This document shows, one piece after another, positions 18,100-26,733 of a stretch of DNA of 64,000 nt; the stretch's first letter is position 1, and each line of letters starts with the position of its first letter. Below the pieces are notes generated by a model. That model did not search any database. It saw nothing but the letters and a program-made list of their open reading frames with translations, and was not told the DNA's origin. Both the position numbers and the translations under genes were made by a program. Origin of the DNA: Polymorphospora lycopeni (GTDB lineage Bacteria; Actinomycetota; Actinomycetes; Mycobacteriales; Micromonosporaceae); assembly GCF_042237075.1 (NCBI RefSeq), contig NZ_JBCGDC010000001.1, forward strand, positions 62,001-126,000. The letters are read 5' to 3'.

Positions 18100-19140
18100 A
18101 TGAAGAACCGTCCGCGAGGCGGGCTGGGGCGAGGGCTTGGAGCCCTGATTCCGACCGCTCCGCCGCCGACAGCGTCGGTGGCCACCGTCGAGCCGCCAAT
18201 GGTCGAGCCGGAGCAGACGACCCCGACCCCGACCGCGCCGCAGAGCGCCGAACCGCCGGCCACTCCCCCGGCACCGGCCCCGCCGGTTGCCGACCCGTCC
18301 CCGGAGCTTGCGCCGGTGCCGGGGGCCCGGTTCGCCGAGATCCCGGTCGGGTCGATCGAACCCAACCCAAAGCAGCCGCGCCAGATCTTCGACGAAGAGG
18401 CTTTGGAGGAGCTGACGACCTCGATCCAGGAAGTCGGTTTCCTGCAGCCCATCGTCGTACGGGAACTCGCTTCGGACCGCTACGAGCTGGTCATGGGCGA
18501 GCGTCGCTGGCGGGCAGCGCAGGCGGTCGGGCACGAGACGATTCCGGCCATCGTCCGGGAAACCAAGGACGACGCGATGCTTCGCGACGCCCTTCTGGAG
18601 AACATCCACCGCGCGAACCTCAACCCGCTTGAAGAGGCTGCCGCCTATCAGCAACTGCTCGAAGAGTTCGGCGCGACCCACGACGAGTTGGCCCGCCGCA
18701 TCGGACGCAGTCGACCGCAGATCTCGAACACGATCCGGCTGCTGAACCTGCCGCCCCAGGTGCAGCTCCGGGTGGCGGCCGGGGTGCTGTCGGCCGGGCA
18801 CGCCCGCGCGCTGCTCGGTCTCGATGACGCGGACGCCCAGGACAACCTGGCCCGGCGGATCGTGGCGGAAGAACTGTCGGTACGGGCGACCGAGGAACTG
18901 GTCAAGATTGCTCTCGCTGACGGACCTCAGCAGAAGACTCCCGCTCCCCGGCGACCCAAGCCGCACGCGCCGGCCCTGACCGATCTGGCCGACCGGCTTT
19001 CCGACCGGTTCGACACCCGGGTGAAGGTCGACATCGGGCGCAGCAAGGGCAAGATCACGATCGAGTTCGCCACGGTCGACGATCTCGAACGGATCGTGGG
19101 CATCATCGGCATGGACGGCGAGGGGCAGCCGGAGAGCTGA
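18100..19140 (+). CDS. parB: chromosome partitioning protein ParB
   Basis: 346 residues from ATG 18100 (MKNRPRGGLGRGLGALIP), preceded by GGGAGG; an in-frame upstream start at 18070 is less likely. A Pro/Ala linker precedes the ParB/Srx CTPase domain with IPVGSIEPNPKQPR and GERRWRAAQ. The helix-turn-helix region includes ATHDELARRIGRSRPQISN, followed by a C-terminal dimerisation domain. It binds parS sites and spreads. It is transcribed with parA and followed by a terminator. Confidence 0.96.
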   Translation: MKNRPRGGLGRGLGALIPTAPPPTASVATVEPPMVEPEQTTPTPTAPQSAEPPATPPAPAPPVADPSPELAPVPGARFAEIPVGSIEPNPKQPRQIFDEEALEELTTSIQEVGFLQPIVVRELASDRYELVMGERRWRAAQAVGHETIPAIVRETKDDAMLRDALLENIHRANLNPLEEAAAYQQLLEEFGATHDELARRIGRSRPQISNTIRLLNLPPQVQLRVAAGVLSAGHARALLGLDDADAQDNLARRIVAEELSVRATEELVKIALADGPQQKTPAPRRPKPHAPALTDLADRLSDRFDTRVKVDIGRSKGKITIEFATVDDLERIVGIIGMDGEGQPES

Positions 19141-19153
19141 CGTCGCCGCCGTA

Positions 19154-19189
19154 ACGATGGCCGCCGCCCGCCTGGGTGGCGGCCATCGT
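19154..19189 (+). terminator. parB terminator
   Basis: 12-bp perfect stem (19154-19165 with 19178-19189), extendable inward by about four pairs, followed by GTTTTC. It begins 14 bp after the parB stop. Confidence 0.8.
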
Positions 19190-19217
19190 CGTTTTCAGAG
19201 TTGATGCCTTGCGCTCC

Positions 19218-19231
19218 GTTTCACGTGAAAC
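19218..19231. promoter_or_regulatory. parS site 3 (centre of a 26-bp palindrome)
   Basis: GTTTCACGTGAAAC core. The symmetry extends perfectly to 19212-19237, longer than the canonical 16 bp. Confidence 0.9.
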
Positions 19232-19961
19232 GGAGCGTCGATGCTCGAAACGAGAGGTGCGATGCTCAGGGGCGGGGCGTGACCATCGCAGTGCGTTGGT
19301 TCTCAGGTCAGGTGAGGGCGTCCTGCCCCCGCGGGCGGGGCGGGGCCTGTCTCGACGTTCGAAGCGGCGACCATGGCCAGGGAATGACTAGAGCGCTGGC
19401 GGAGAGGTCGTATGGGGCCAGTGCGGTCCCGCGCCCGATTCCCGGTTGGGCCGTAGCTGGCTGACCGGCGGAGGCGAGGGCACCCTTGCTCTACTCCTGC
19501 TGGTGCCCGTGCTCGTCCGTGATGCCCTCGGGCTCCCTTCTCCGGTCACCTGTCTGGCGCTTCCCTGTCTCGGGCGCCTTGTCTCGTTGGTCTTGCCGGC
19601 TTGGTCTGGCGCTTGGTCTCGGGCGGTGCGTCACAGAGGTGTGGTCACAGCGAGCCTGCCCTGGCAACCCAGCCGGGCGGCCCGCTACCGACCTGGCCGA
19701 GGCCCGGGTCGTGCGTGCGCCGACGAGCGCGGAGCACACCGGAGCGCAGGCAACGCGATGCGGTGGTAACCGATCAGCCCTGAGCGCCCCGTACCAGGCG
19801 CCCGTCCCGGGTATCGCTGAGGCCGACCCACCGGTCGATTCTGCGAGTGATGCCGGGACCGCGATTGATCCGAACCCACCGACTCCTTGATCCACAGAAC
19901 AGGATTGGCATCTGTTGCAACGACCCGACCGATGACCGTCCGTCCCGCCAGACGTCTCCTC

Positions 19962-19975
19962 GTTCCACGTGAAAC
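19962..19975. promoter_or_regulatory. parS-like site 4 (one mismatch)
   Basis: GTTCCACGTGAAAC differs from the parS core at one position in the left arm. Confidence 0.6.
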
Positions 19976-20299
19976 AGGAAGTCCGAGCCGCACCCGGCGA
20001 GCCAGGGCGGATTCCCAGAGCGAGGTGCAGCCGTTGCTCGCCAGAGGCGGCCGCCTGTGGATAACTCCCCCGTCACCGGCGATGGCAGCCCGGGCCCGAC
20101 CGCCCGACAGACGTCCGGACCAACCGACGACCGATCCACCAGACAGCTTTCTTCAACTTGCGACCGGGAGTCCGAACCTGGGCTGACACCGTTTCCCCGC
20201 CTCATTTTTCGGCCCGCCCGCCCCGGTGGAAACCACGCCGAAGAAGCCTCCGGCGGTCGGCGGTGACGGATGCGGACCCGCCTCACAGCGGCCCAAAAG

Positions 20300-20321
20300 T
20301 TATCCACAGAAGTTATCCACA
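20300..20321. promoter_or_regulatory. tandem DnaA boxes next to parS
   Basis: Two perfect TTATCCACA boxes (20300-20308, 20313-20321) in direct orientation, 13 bp apart start to start, ending 9 bp before parS site 5. Confidence 0.75.
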
Positions 20322-20330
20322 GGGTGGTCT

Positions 20331-20344
20331 GTTTCACGTGAAAC
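20331..20344. promoter_or_regulatory. parS site 5
   Basis: Perfect GTTTCACGTGAAAC core, beside two DnaA boxes and about 150 bp before the next gene. Confidence 0.9.
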
Positions 20345-20496
20345 CGCGTGTAGACCGGTGGATGAGCCTGTGGATTACGGGCGCCAACCCACTCCGTGAC
20401 GGTCGGTACGGATCGACTCCGATGCCTCGCGGAAGTCCGGACGCTCGCCCGAAACGGGGAAGGACAGTCATCGACAACTCGGTTAGGGTCAGCGTC

Positions 20497-21498
20497 GTGT
20501 CCGACACCCCCGCCCCGGTTCCAGACTTCACCAGGTGGCCTTCCTTTCCGTTCGAAGGCGAACTCCGCGTCAAGGCCCTCGACGATCCGGTCGACGTCGA
20601 GCCGGCGCGAAAGGGCGAGGGTTCGCGAGAATGCAGCGCCTGCAACGCGCCCGACGAGGCGTACATCTGGGTGAGCGAACGGTGGCGAGTCCGGGCAATG
20701 GATCGTCCGACCGGCCTGCCGATGGTGCTCATTCTCGAATCCCGTTCACACCTGGATCTGGGCGACCTGCCCAACCTGCTTGCCGCCGAGTTGGGCGTGA
20801 TGACGGTCCGCCTGGAGCGGGCGATCCGGTCACTCGACGGTGTCGCCCGGGTGCACGTCAACCGATGGGGTGACGGTTCCGCTCACCTGCACCTGTGGTT
20901 CCTGGCCCGCCCGCACGGCCGGCTGCAGTTGCGCGGCACGTTCCTCTCCCTCTGGGACGCCATCCTGCCGCCGATTCCCGAGGGCCAATGGCGGGAGAAC
21001 CTGGCCCTGGTGGCCGCGTGGCTTGCCGAGTTCGGTGGCCGGCCGCTCGCCGAGCCGCCGCGTATCCAGTGGCTGGCACCGTCCAGCCTTACCCAGCAGG
21101 CGTCGGCAGCCGAAGCCTCGACCAACGGCACCGAGCCCGACGGCGCCGAGCCCGACGGCGCCGAGCCCGACGGCGCCGAGCCCGACGGGACCGAGCCCGA
21201 CGGGACCGGGGCTGACCGAGCCGAGTCCGACGGGGCACGGGGCGTCGGCACCGCAAGCGACAACCCGGCCGGCCCGCCGGCCGCGATGTCTACCAAGCCA
21301 CCGACCGAGGAGACGGCAGCCGAAAAGCCGACGAGTCACGAGCCGCAAGCCGAGAAGGCGCCAACCGAAAACCGGGCCGGGGAACCGGTGACGACGGGCA
21401 CGGCCAGCCGTGCCGGCGTGAGCGAGGCCGGAGGCGACGAAGAAGACCCGATCGAGCCCGCCGACCCAGGCGCACCCGCCCGGCCGATCGGTCGCTGA
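20497..21498 (+). CDS. HIT-like fold protein with repetitive tail, unknown function
   Basis: 333 residues from GTG (SDTPAPVPDFTRWPSFPF). Residues about 45-55 carry a CSAC pair (ECSACNAPDEAYIW). The stretch VHVNRWGDGSAHLHLWFLARP resembles the histidine-triad region of HIT/GalT-like proteins, but only two of the three histidines are in the usual spacing (AHLHLW), so hydrolase activity is doubtful. After about residue 205 the protein is an acidic low-complexity tail with five EPDG repeats. It lies 3' of the parS cluster. Family assignment is inference. Confidence 0.7.
   Translation: MSDTPAPVPDFTRWPSFPFEGELRVKALDDPVDVEPARKGEGSRECSACNAPDEAYIWVSERWRVRAMDRPTGLPMVLILESRSHLDLGDLPNLLAAELGVMTVRLERAIRSLDGVARVHVNRWGDGSAHLHLWFLARPHGRLQLRGTFLSLWDAILPPIPEGQWRENLALVAAWLAEFGGRPLAEPPRIQWLAPSSLTQQASAAEASTNGTEPDGAEPDGAEPDGAEPDGTEPDGTGADRAESDGARGVGTASDNPAGPPAAMSTKPPTEETAAEKPTSHEPQAEKAPTENRAGEPVTTGTASRAGVSEAGGDEEDPIEPADPGAPARPIGR
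21130..21204 (+). repeat. 15-bp tandem repeat (five units)
   Basis: Five in-frame copies encoding (T/A)EPDG inside the tail of the HIT-like protein. Units differ only in wobble and one first-codon position, suggesting recent slippage. Confidence 0.85.
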
Positions 21499-21619
21499 CA
21501 GACCCGGCGGGGCTACCACCGCCGGGAGCGGCGTCCAACCGCCAAGGGCAGCCACTGCCGGGAGTAGAACCGAACCCCGGGGGCAGCCGCCGCCGGGAGC
21601 GGAGCAGCCGTACGAGTTG

Positions 21620-22636
21620 TCAGGCCGGCCGGGCCGCGGCCCGGGACACCAGGGTCGCCAGCAGTTTGCCGAAGTCGAGTCCGGCCGCCTGCACGGCCAG
21701 CGGCAGGAGCGAGGTCTCGGTCATCCCTGGCGATACGTTGACCTCGAGCACGTGCGGCTGGCCGTCCCCGTCGACGATCAGGTCGACGCGGGACAGGTCG
21801 CGTAGCCCGAGGGCGGTGTGCGCGGCCAGCGCGGTTTCCGCCACCCGTACGGCGACCGCGTCGTCGAGCCGGGCCGGGGCGTGCCAGGTGGTCAGGCCGG
21901 CGGTGTAGCGGGCCGCGTAGTCGTAGACGCCGTTGCGGGGCACGATCTCCACGGCGGGCAGGGCCTGCGGTCCGGCGCCGAGGTCGACGACCGAGACCGC
22001 GACGTCCATGCCGGCGACGTACCGCTCGACCAGCGCCGTCGAGTCGTACGCGAAACAGCCGACCATCGCGGCCGGCAGCGCGCTGGGCTCGCGTACGACG
22101 GCGGCACCGAGACCCGAACCGCCCTGGGCCGGCTTGACCATCAGCGGCAGCCCGAGCCGGCCGGCGATCCGGTCGAGGACGGCGACCGCGCCCAGTTCGG
22201 AGAACCGGTCGTGCGGCAGGGCCACCCAGTCCGGGGTCGGGATGGCGGCCTCGCGCAGCACCGCCTTCGCGGACGGCTTGTCCCAGGCGAGGCGGGAGGC
22301 GCGGGCGTCGCAGCCGACGTACGGGACGTCGCACAGGTCGAGTACGCCGCGCAGGGAGCCGTCCTCGCCGGTGGCCCCGTGCAGCGCGATCACCACGGCG
22401 TCCGGTGGGTCGGCCTGCAGGGCCGGCAGCAGCGTCACGTCGGCGTCGCGCAACTCGGCGTCGATGCCGACCGACCGCAGTGCGTCGAGCACTCGCCGCC
22501 CGGATTTCAGGGACACGTCCCGCTCGTACGACAGCCCACCGGCGAGCACCAGCACGTGCAGGTCGGAGAGCGGGGTGGTGGTGGAGAGGTTGCCCGGAGC
22601 GGCGGCGGCAGAGTGCGTACCCATGCCGGAGATCAT
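21620..22636 (-). CDS. D-alanine--D-alanine ligase family protein
   Basis: 338 residues if it starts at the ATG in an ATGA overlap with the upstream aminotransferase; an internal ATG at 22624 is the alternative. ATP-grasp enzyme: N-terminal lobe VLAGGLSYERDVSLKSG and ALHGATGEDGSLRG, the ATP-binding loop VKPAQGGSGLGAAVV, and the metal site VDGDGQPHVLEVNVSPGMT. It would join two D-alanines for peptidoglycan precursors. Pairing with an aminotransferase, not the mur cluster, leaves the possibility of a paralogue with another substrate. Confidence 0.85.
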   Translation of the reverse strand: MISGMGTHSAAAAPGNLSTTTPLSDLHVLVLAGGLSYERDVSLKSGRRVLDALRSVGIDAELRDADVTLLPALQADPPDAVVIALHGATGEDGSLRGVLDLCDVPYVGCDARASRLAWDKPSAKAVLREAAIPTPDWVALPHDRFSELGAVAVLDRIAGRLGLPLMVKPAQGGSGLGAAVVREPSALPAAMVGCFAYDSTALVERYVAGMDVAVSVVDLGAGPQALPAVEIVPRNGVYDYAARYTAGLTTWHAPARLDDAVAVRVAETALAAHTALGLRDLSRVDLIVDGDGQPHVLEVNVSPGMTETSLLPLAVQAAGLDFGKLLATLVSRAAARPA

Positions 22637-23949
22637 GCCAAGTCGGGACCCGGCGTATCCGCCCCGGCCTGCCCACGGCGGCGGATCGGGTTGCCGCTCA
22701 CCGTGCCGAAGACCTGTTGCATCGCCATCTCCTGCTCCATCACGCCGGCCAGCCGGCGCACGCCCTCGCGGATCCGCTCCGGCGGGGGGAAGGAGAAGTT
22801 GAGCCGCATGTTGCCGCCGCCGGATCCGTCGGCGTAGAAGCCGGTGCCGGGCACGTACGCGACCCGGGCCGCGATGGCCCGCGGCATCATCGCCTTGGCG
22901 TCGAGCCCTTCGGGCAGGCTGGCCCACACGAACAGGCCGCCCTCGGGCCGGGTCCAGGTGGTGCCGGCCGGCATCAGGTCGGTGAGCGCGTCCAGCAGCG
23001 CGTCGCGGCGCTCCCGGTAGACCTCGCGGTAGGTCTTGAGCTGCTCGCGCCACGGCATCGTCGACAGGTAGGTGGTGACCGTGGCCTGCGCGAACGCGCT
23101 CGGGCACAGGATCTGCGCCTCGCTGGCGATGACGAGCTTGTCGCGTACGGCGTGCGGGGCCAGGATCCAGCCGACCCGCAGGCCCGGCGCGAACGTCTTG
23201 GAGAACGTGCTCAGGTAGAAGACGCCGTCCCGGCGCCGGGCCCGCAGCGGCGCGGGCGCCTCGCCGTCGAAACCGAGCTGCCCGTACGGGTCGTCCTCGA
23301 CCACCAGCAGGCCGGCCCGCTCGCAGATGTCGAGCACCCGTTCGCGGCGTTCGTCGGTGAGGGTGACGCCGGCCGGGTTCTGGTAGGTCGGGATCGTGTA
23401 GAGGAACTTCGCCCGGCGGCCGGCACGGGCCTGCTCGGCGATGGCGGCCTCGAGCGCCTCGGGGATCAGCCCGTCGGCGTCCATGGGCACGTGGCAGACC
23501 TGAGCCTGGGCGGCCTGGAAGACGCCGAGCGCCCCGACGTAGGTGGGGCCTTCGGCGAGCACCACGTCGCCGGGGTCGAGGAAGAGCCGGGCCACGAGGT
23601 CGAGTGCCTGCTGGCCGCCGACGGTCACCACGACGTCCTCGGGCGAGGCGCCGCACCGGCCGTCGATGCCGGACAGCGCCATCACCTCGCAGATGCGTTC
23701 GCGCAGTTCGAGGGTGCCCTGGCCGATGCCGTACTGGAGGGTCGAGACACCGTGCTCGGAGCCGAGCCGGCCGAGCATCTCGCCGACGGCGTCCAGCGGG
23801 AGCGCGGCGATGTACGGGGCGCCGCCGGCGAGCGACACGACCTCCGGACGGCTGGCCACGGCGAACAGCGCCCGGATCTCCGATGCCGTCATGCCCCGCA
23901 CCCGGCGGGCGTAGCGGTCGGTGTAGTCGTCGAGCGTCGTGCCGGTCAT
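22633..23949 (-). CDS. PLP-dependent aminotransferase (class I/II, LysN/MocR-like catalytic fold)
   Basis: 438 residues from ATG 23949 (MTGTTLDDYTDRYARRVRG). An in-frame GTG at 23982 could add 11 residues, but those lie in a repeat-like sequence. PLP-binding lysine in STFSKTFAPGLRVGW; other family motifs are YTIPTYQNPAG, VVEDDPYGQL and MRLNFSFPPP. The family includes 2-aminoadipate and branched-chain/aromatic transaminases; the substrate is not determined. Coupled by overlap to the ligase gene. Confidence 0.88.
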   Translation of the reverse strand: MTGTTLDDYTDRYARRVRGMTASEIRALFAVASRPEVVSLAGGAPYIAALPLDAVGEMLGRLGSEHGVSTLQYGIGQGTLELRERICEVMALSGIDGRCGASPEDVVVTVGGQQALDLVARLFLDPGDVVLAEGPTYVGALGVFQAAQAQVCHVPMDADGLIPEALEAAIAEQARAGRRAKFLYTIPTYQNPAGVTLTDERRERVLDICERAGLLVVEDDPYGQLGFDGEAPAPLRARRRDGVFYLSTFSKTFAPGLRVGWILAPHAVRDKLVIASEAQILCPSAFAQATVTTYLSTMPWREQLKTYREVYRERRDALLDALTDLMPAGTTWTRPEGGLFVWASLPEGLDAKAMMPRAIAARVAYVPGTGFYADGSGGGNMRLNFSFPPPERIREGVRRLAGVMEQEMAMQQVFGTVSGNPIRRRGQAGADTPGPDLA

Positions 23950-24279
23950 GCGCCGGTCGACTCCCTCGCGTCGCTCGGTCACGCGGCTACCTCGCTTCGC
24001 TTCGCGCGCGCCGCCGAACCTTCGACACGGCGCTGGTCCGTCGATGGTAGTCCGGCGAAGGGTGAGATGGCCTCGCCTTACCGGGCCTGTCCAGATGCCG
24101 GACCGGTCCCCGGCACCGGGGTGGGATGGCGGCCGGAGCCGCGACACCGATATGGGCGAGTCCACCCGACGTCTCCCCCGGCGCGAGGTTCCGGCGTACG
24201 ATCCGTCGTTGGGAGCAGGAGGTGGCCAGGTTGCCCTGGCTGCGTGGTTTCGCTACTCGACCGCATTGAGGATTGGCCA

Positions 24280-24939
24280 ATGTCGCGCCGTCTGGTGAGT
24301 CTCACCCTCGACACACTCGAAGATCTGCCCAGTTCGTGCCGGCAGTGCGTCTTCTGGGAACTCGATCCGGTGGCGGCCGAGCGTGCGTGCGCCAACGGTG
24401 ATCCCGGCCTCGACAAGGAGGCGTGGGTTTCCCAGACGCTGCTCGAGTGGGGATCATGCGGCAAGCTCGCCTACGTCGACGGCATGCCGGCGGGGTTCGT
24501 CATGTACGCCCCACCGGCCTACGTCCCCCGGTCGATGGCGTTCCCGACCTCACCGGTGTCGGCTGACGCCGCGCTGCTGACGACCGCGCACGTGGTGGCC
24601 GCGTTCGCCGGTGGCGGCCTGGGCCGGATGCTGGTGCAGGGGGTGGCGCGCGATCTCACCAAGCGGGGGGTCAAGGCGATCGAGGCGTTCGGCGACGCCA
24701 AGTTCGGCGACGCGGGCGAGCCCGGCGACAGCTGTCTGGCCCCGGTCGACTTCTTCCTGTCGGTCGGCTTCAAGACCGTACGTCCGCATCCCCGGTTCCC
24801 GCGTCTGCGGCTGGAGTTGCGTACGGCGCTGTCGTGGAAGTCGGATGTCGAATACGCACTGGAGAAGCTGCTCGGGTCGATGAGCCCGGAGGCGTTGCTG
24901 CGTCCGGTGCGCCCGGCGACCCGCTCGACGACGAGCTGA
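24280..24939 (+). CDS. GNAT family N-acetyltransferase
   Basis: 219 residues from ATG with TTGAGGA upstream; a GTG near 24246 is possible. CRQCVFWEL near residue 20 is a cysteine pair also seen in actinobacterial relatives. The acetyl-CoA loop resembles GGGLGRMLVQGVARDLTKRG (residues about 108-127), followed by IEAFGDAKFGD. Substrate unknown. It lies divergent to the aminotransferase and convergent with cwlM, 26 bp apart. Confidence 0.82.
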   Translation: MSRRLVSLTLDTLEDLPSSCRQCVFWELDPVAAERACANGDPGLDKEAWVSQTLLEWGSCGKLAYVDGMPAGFVMYAPPAYVPRSMAFPTSPVSADAALLTTAHVVAAFAGGGLGRMLVQGVARDLTKRGVKAIEAFGDAKFGDAGEPGDSCLAPVDFFLSVGFKTVRPHPRFPRLRLELRTALSWKSDVEYALEKLLGSMSPEALLRPVRPATRSTTS

Positions 24940-24965
24940 AGCGACGACGGGCTGAAGCGCGGCCG

Positions 24966-26126
24966 TCAGGCCCGGGCGCCGGCCACGACCATCGCCCGCA
25001 GCTCGCGTACGTCGATCGAACCGGTCGGCACGTCCTGGTCGACCGGGTAGTACATCCGCTGTACGGCGGCCACGACAGCCTCGATCACCTGGTCGCGGAA
25101 CAGCGGGTTGGTCAGCCGTTCGCGGTCCCGGGCCGAGGTCAGGTAGCCGACCTCGACGCGTACGGCCGGCATCCGGGTCAGCCGCAGCAGCTCCCACGTC
25201 TTGGCATGGGTCTGGCAGTCGCGCAGCCCGGTACGCATGACGATCTCCCGCTGGACCAGGCCGGCCAGCCGCTCCCCCACCGTCGACGTGACGCCGTTGT
25301 CGGTGCCGTAGTGGTAGGTGGCGACGCCGTCGGCCTCGGGGTTGGCGTGCCCGTCGATGTGCAGGGAGATGAACAGGTCGCCGCCGAGTTCGTTGGCCAG
25401 GTGGGCGCGGGCGAGGTCGGTGAGCTGGGCGGTCGGTGCCGGTCCCCGGGTGAGGTGGACCCGCATCCCGGCCGCGGCGAGCCGGCCTTCGAGGCGGGCC
25501 GCGAGGTCGTACGCCAGCTCGGCCTCGGACCAGCGCAGCGTTCCGTCGGGTACGACGAAGCCGGGGTCGGGGCCGCCGTGTCCCGGGTCGATGATGATCA
25601 TCTTGCCGACCAGGTCGGGTCCGGACTGCTGGAACGCGTCGGATTCGCGCAGCCACTGCGGCCGCCCACCGATGACCTTGCGGCCGAGCCGGCGTAGCGC
25701 GTTCATGGTGTGCGGTCCGCAGGCGCCGTCGGAGGTGACTCCGACCTCGCGCTGGAACTGGGCCACCGCCCGGGCCGTGCGGGCACCGTAGACGCCGTCG
25801 GCGCGTCCGACGTCGTACCCCATCTCCAGCATCCGTTCCTGGAGGGTGCGTACGTCCTCACCGACCAGCGAATCGGGAATCGCCTGGTAGAGCGTACGGG
25901 CCCCGAGCCGCCAGCGGGCGGCGTCGAGCGCGCGCCACGTCTCGGCGCCGACCTGGCCGTCGACGCTGAGCCCGCGTAGCTGCTGGAAGGTGCGTACGGC
26001 GTGCTCGGTCGCCGCCTCGAACTCGTCGCTGTCGTCGCGTCTGGCCACGAGCAGGTCGAGTCCGGCGAGAATCGTGCAGATCTCCCGGACCGCCGGGCCA
26101 CGGTCCCCACGTCGGATCGGACGCAC
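24966..26126 (-). CDS. cwlM: CwlM-like N-acetylmuramoyl-L-alanine amidase family protein
   Basis: 386 residues from GTG 26126 with GGAGG six bases upstream. Two peptidoglycan-binding (PG_binding_1) repeats occupy residues about 1-150 (FQQLRGLSVDGQVGAETW; VAQFQREVGVTSDGACG). An Amidase_3 domain follows with the zinc-site pattern IIIDPGHGG, SEAELAYD and FISLHIDGHAN. No signal peptide is visible, as in mycobacterial CwlM, where it regulates MurA from the cytoplasm. Position beside trxA-trxB matches Rv3915. Confidence 0.88.
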   Translation of the reverse strand: MRPIRRGDRGPAVREICTILAGLDLLVARRDDSDEFEAATEHAVRTFQQLRGLSVDGQVGAETWRALDAARWRLGARTLYQAIPDSLVGEDVRTLQERMLEMGYDVGRADGVYGARTARAVAQFQREVGVTSDGACGPHTMNALRRLGRKVIGGRPQWLRESDAFQQSGPDLVGKMIIIDPGHGGPDPGFVVPDGTLRWSEAELAYDLAARLEGRLAAAGMRVHLTRGPAPTAQLTDLARAHLANELGGDLFISLHIDGHANPEADGVATYHYGTDNGVTSTVGERLAGLVQREIVMRTGLRDCQTHAKTWELLRLTRMPAVRVEVGYLTSARDRERLTNPLFRDQVIEAVVAAVQRMYYPVDQDVPTGSIDVRELRAMVVAGARA

Positions 26127-26323
26127 GTGCAACCTCCCTCGGAGCGCGCTGGGCGCGTGGACCAGCACGGATCAGCTCAACCGGTCAGCCGCGAGGCCCG
26201 CCCGACGTGGCCGCTGACCTGGGCGGGAACGCTTCCGGAGCCTACCGTGGGCCCGGTCGCCGCCGGACCCGGTTGGCGTTATGCGGCCGTGGCCTACGCC
26301 GCGAAACGGATCCCTGACGCAGA

Positions 26324-26353
26324 ACCGCCCCGCATCCTAAGACGCGGGGCGGT
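26324..26353 (-). terminator. trxA terminator
   Basis: Perfect 10-bp stem (26324-26333 with 26344-26353, 10-base loop) 14 bp after the trxA stop on the minus strand, followed by TTCTG. It separates trxBA from cwlM. Confidence 0.7.
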
Positions 26354-26367
26354 CGGGAGACGTTTCG

Positions 26368-26691
26368 TCAGAGCGCCGACTCGATCAGCTTGACCAGGTC
26401 GCCCTTCGGGCGGGCACCGGCGACGGACTGCACCGGCTGGCCCCCCTTGAAGACGGTCAGCGTCGGCACCGACATGACCCGGTAGGCGCGTGCCGTCTCC
26501 GGGTTCTCGTCGATGTTGAGCTTGACGATGGTGACCTTGTCGCCCATCTCGTTCGCGATCTCTTCGAGCAGCGGCGAGACCTTACGGCACGGGGCGCACC
26601 ACTCGGCCCAGAAGTCCACCAGGACCGGCTTGTCGGACTGGAGCACGTCGCTTACGAAGTTGGCGTCGGTGACAGCCTTGGTTGTTCCCAC
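26368..26691 (-). CDS. trxA: thioredoxin
   Basis: 107 residues, full family length, from GTG with a GAGGAGGG ribosome binding site. The redox motif WCAPC is at residues 31-35 and the cis-proline loop is SVPTLTVFKGG. Cytoplasmic disulfide reductase recycled by TrxB, encoded 42 bp upstream on the same strand. Confidence 0.97.
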   Translation of the reverse strand: MGTTKAVTDANFVSDVLQSDKPVLVDFWAEWCAPCRKVSPLLEEIANEMGDKVTIVKLNIDENPETARAYRVMSVPTLTVFKGGQPVQSVAGARPKGDLVKLIESAL

Positions 26692-26733
26692 TAAACCCTC
26701 CTCAGGGCACCCGCGCTGGGTGGTATCCGGATT

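Larger units (their letters stand above)
19141..20496. other. parB downstream region, 1.36 kb without a supported gene
   Basis: Holds the parB terminator, parS sites 3-5 and several DnaA boxes (TGTGGATAA 20056-20064; TTATCCACA 20300-20308 and 20313-20321). Short open frames occur, but none has a ribosome binding site, the neighbours' codon pattern or recognisable protein features. The stretch looks like a partition/DnaA-binding region. Confidence 0.6.
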
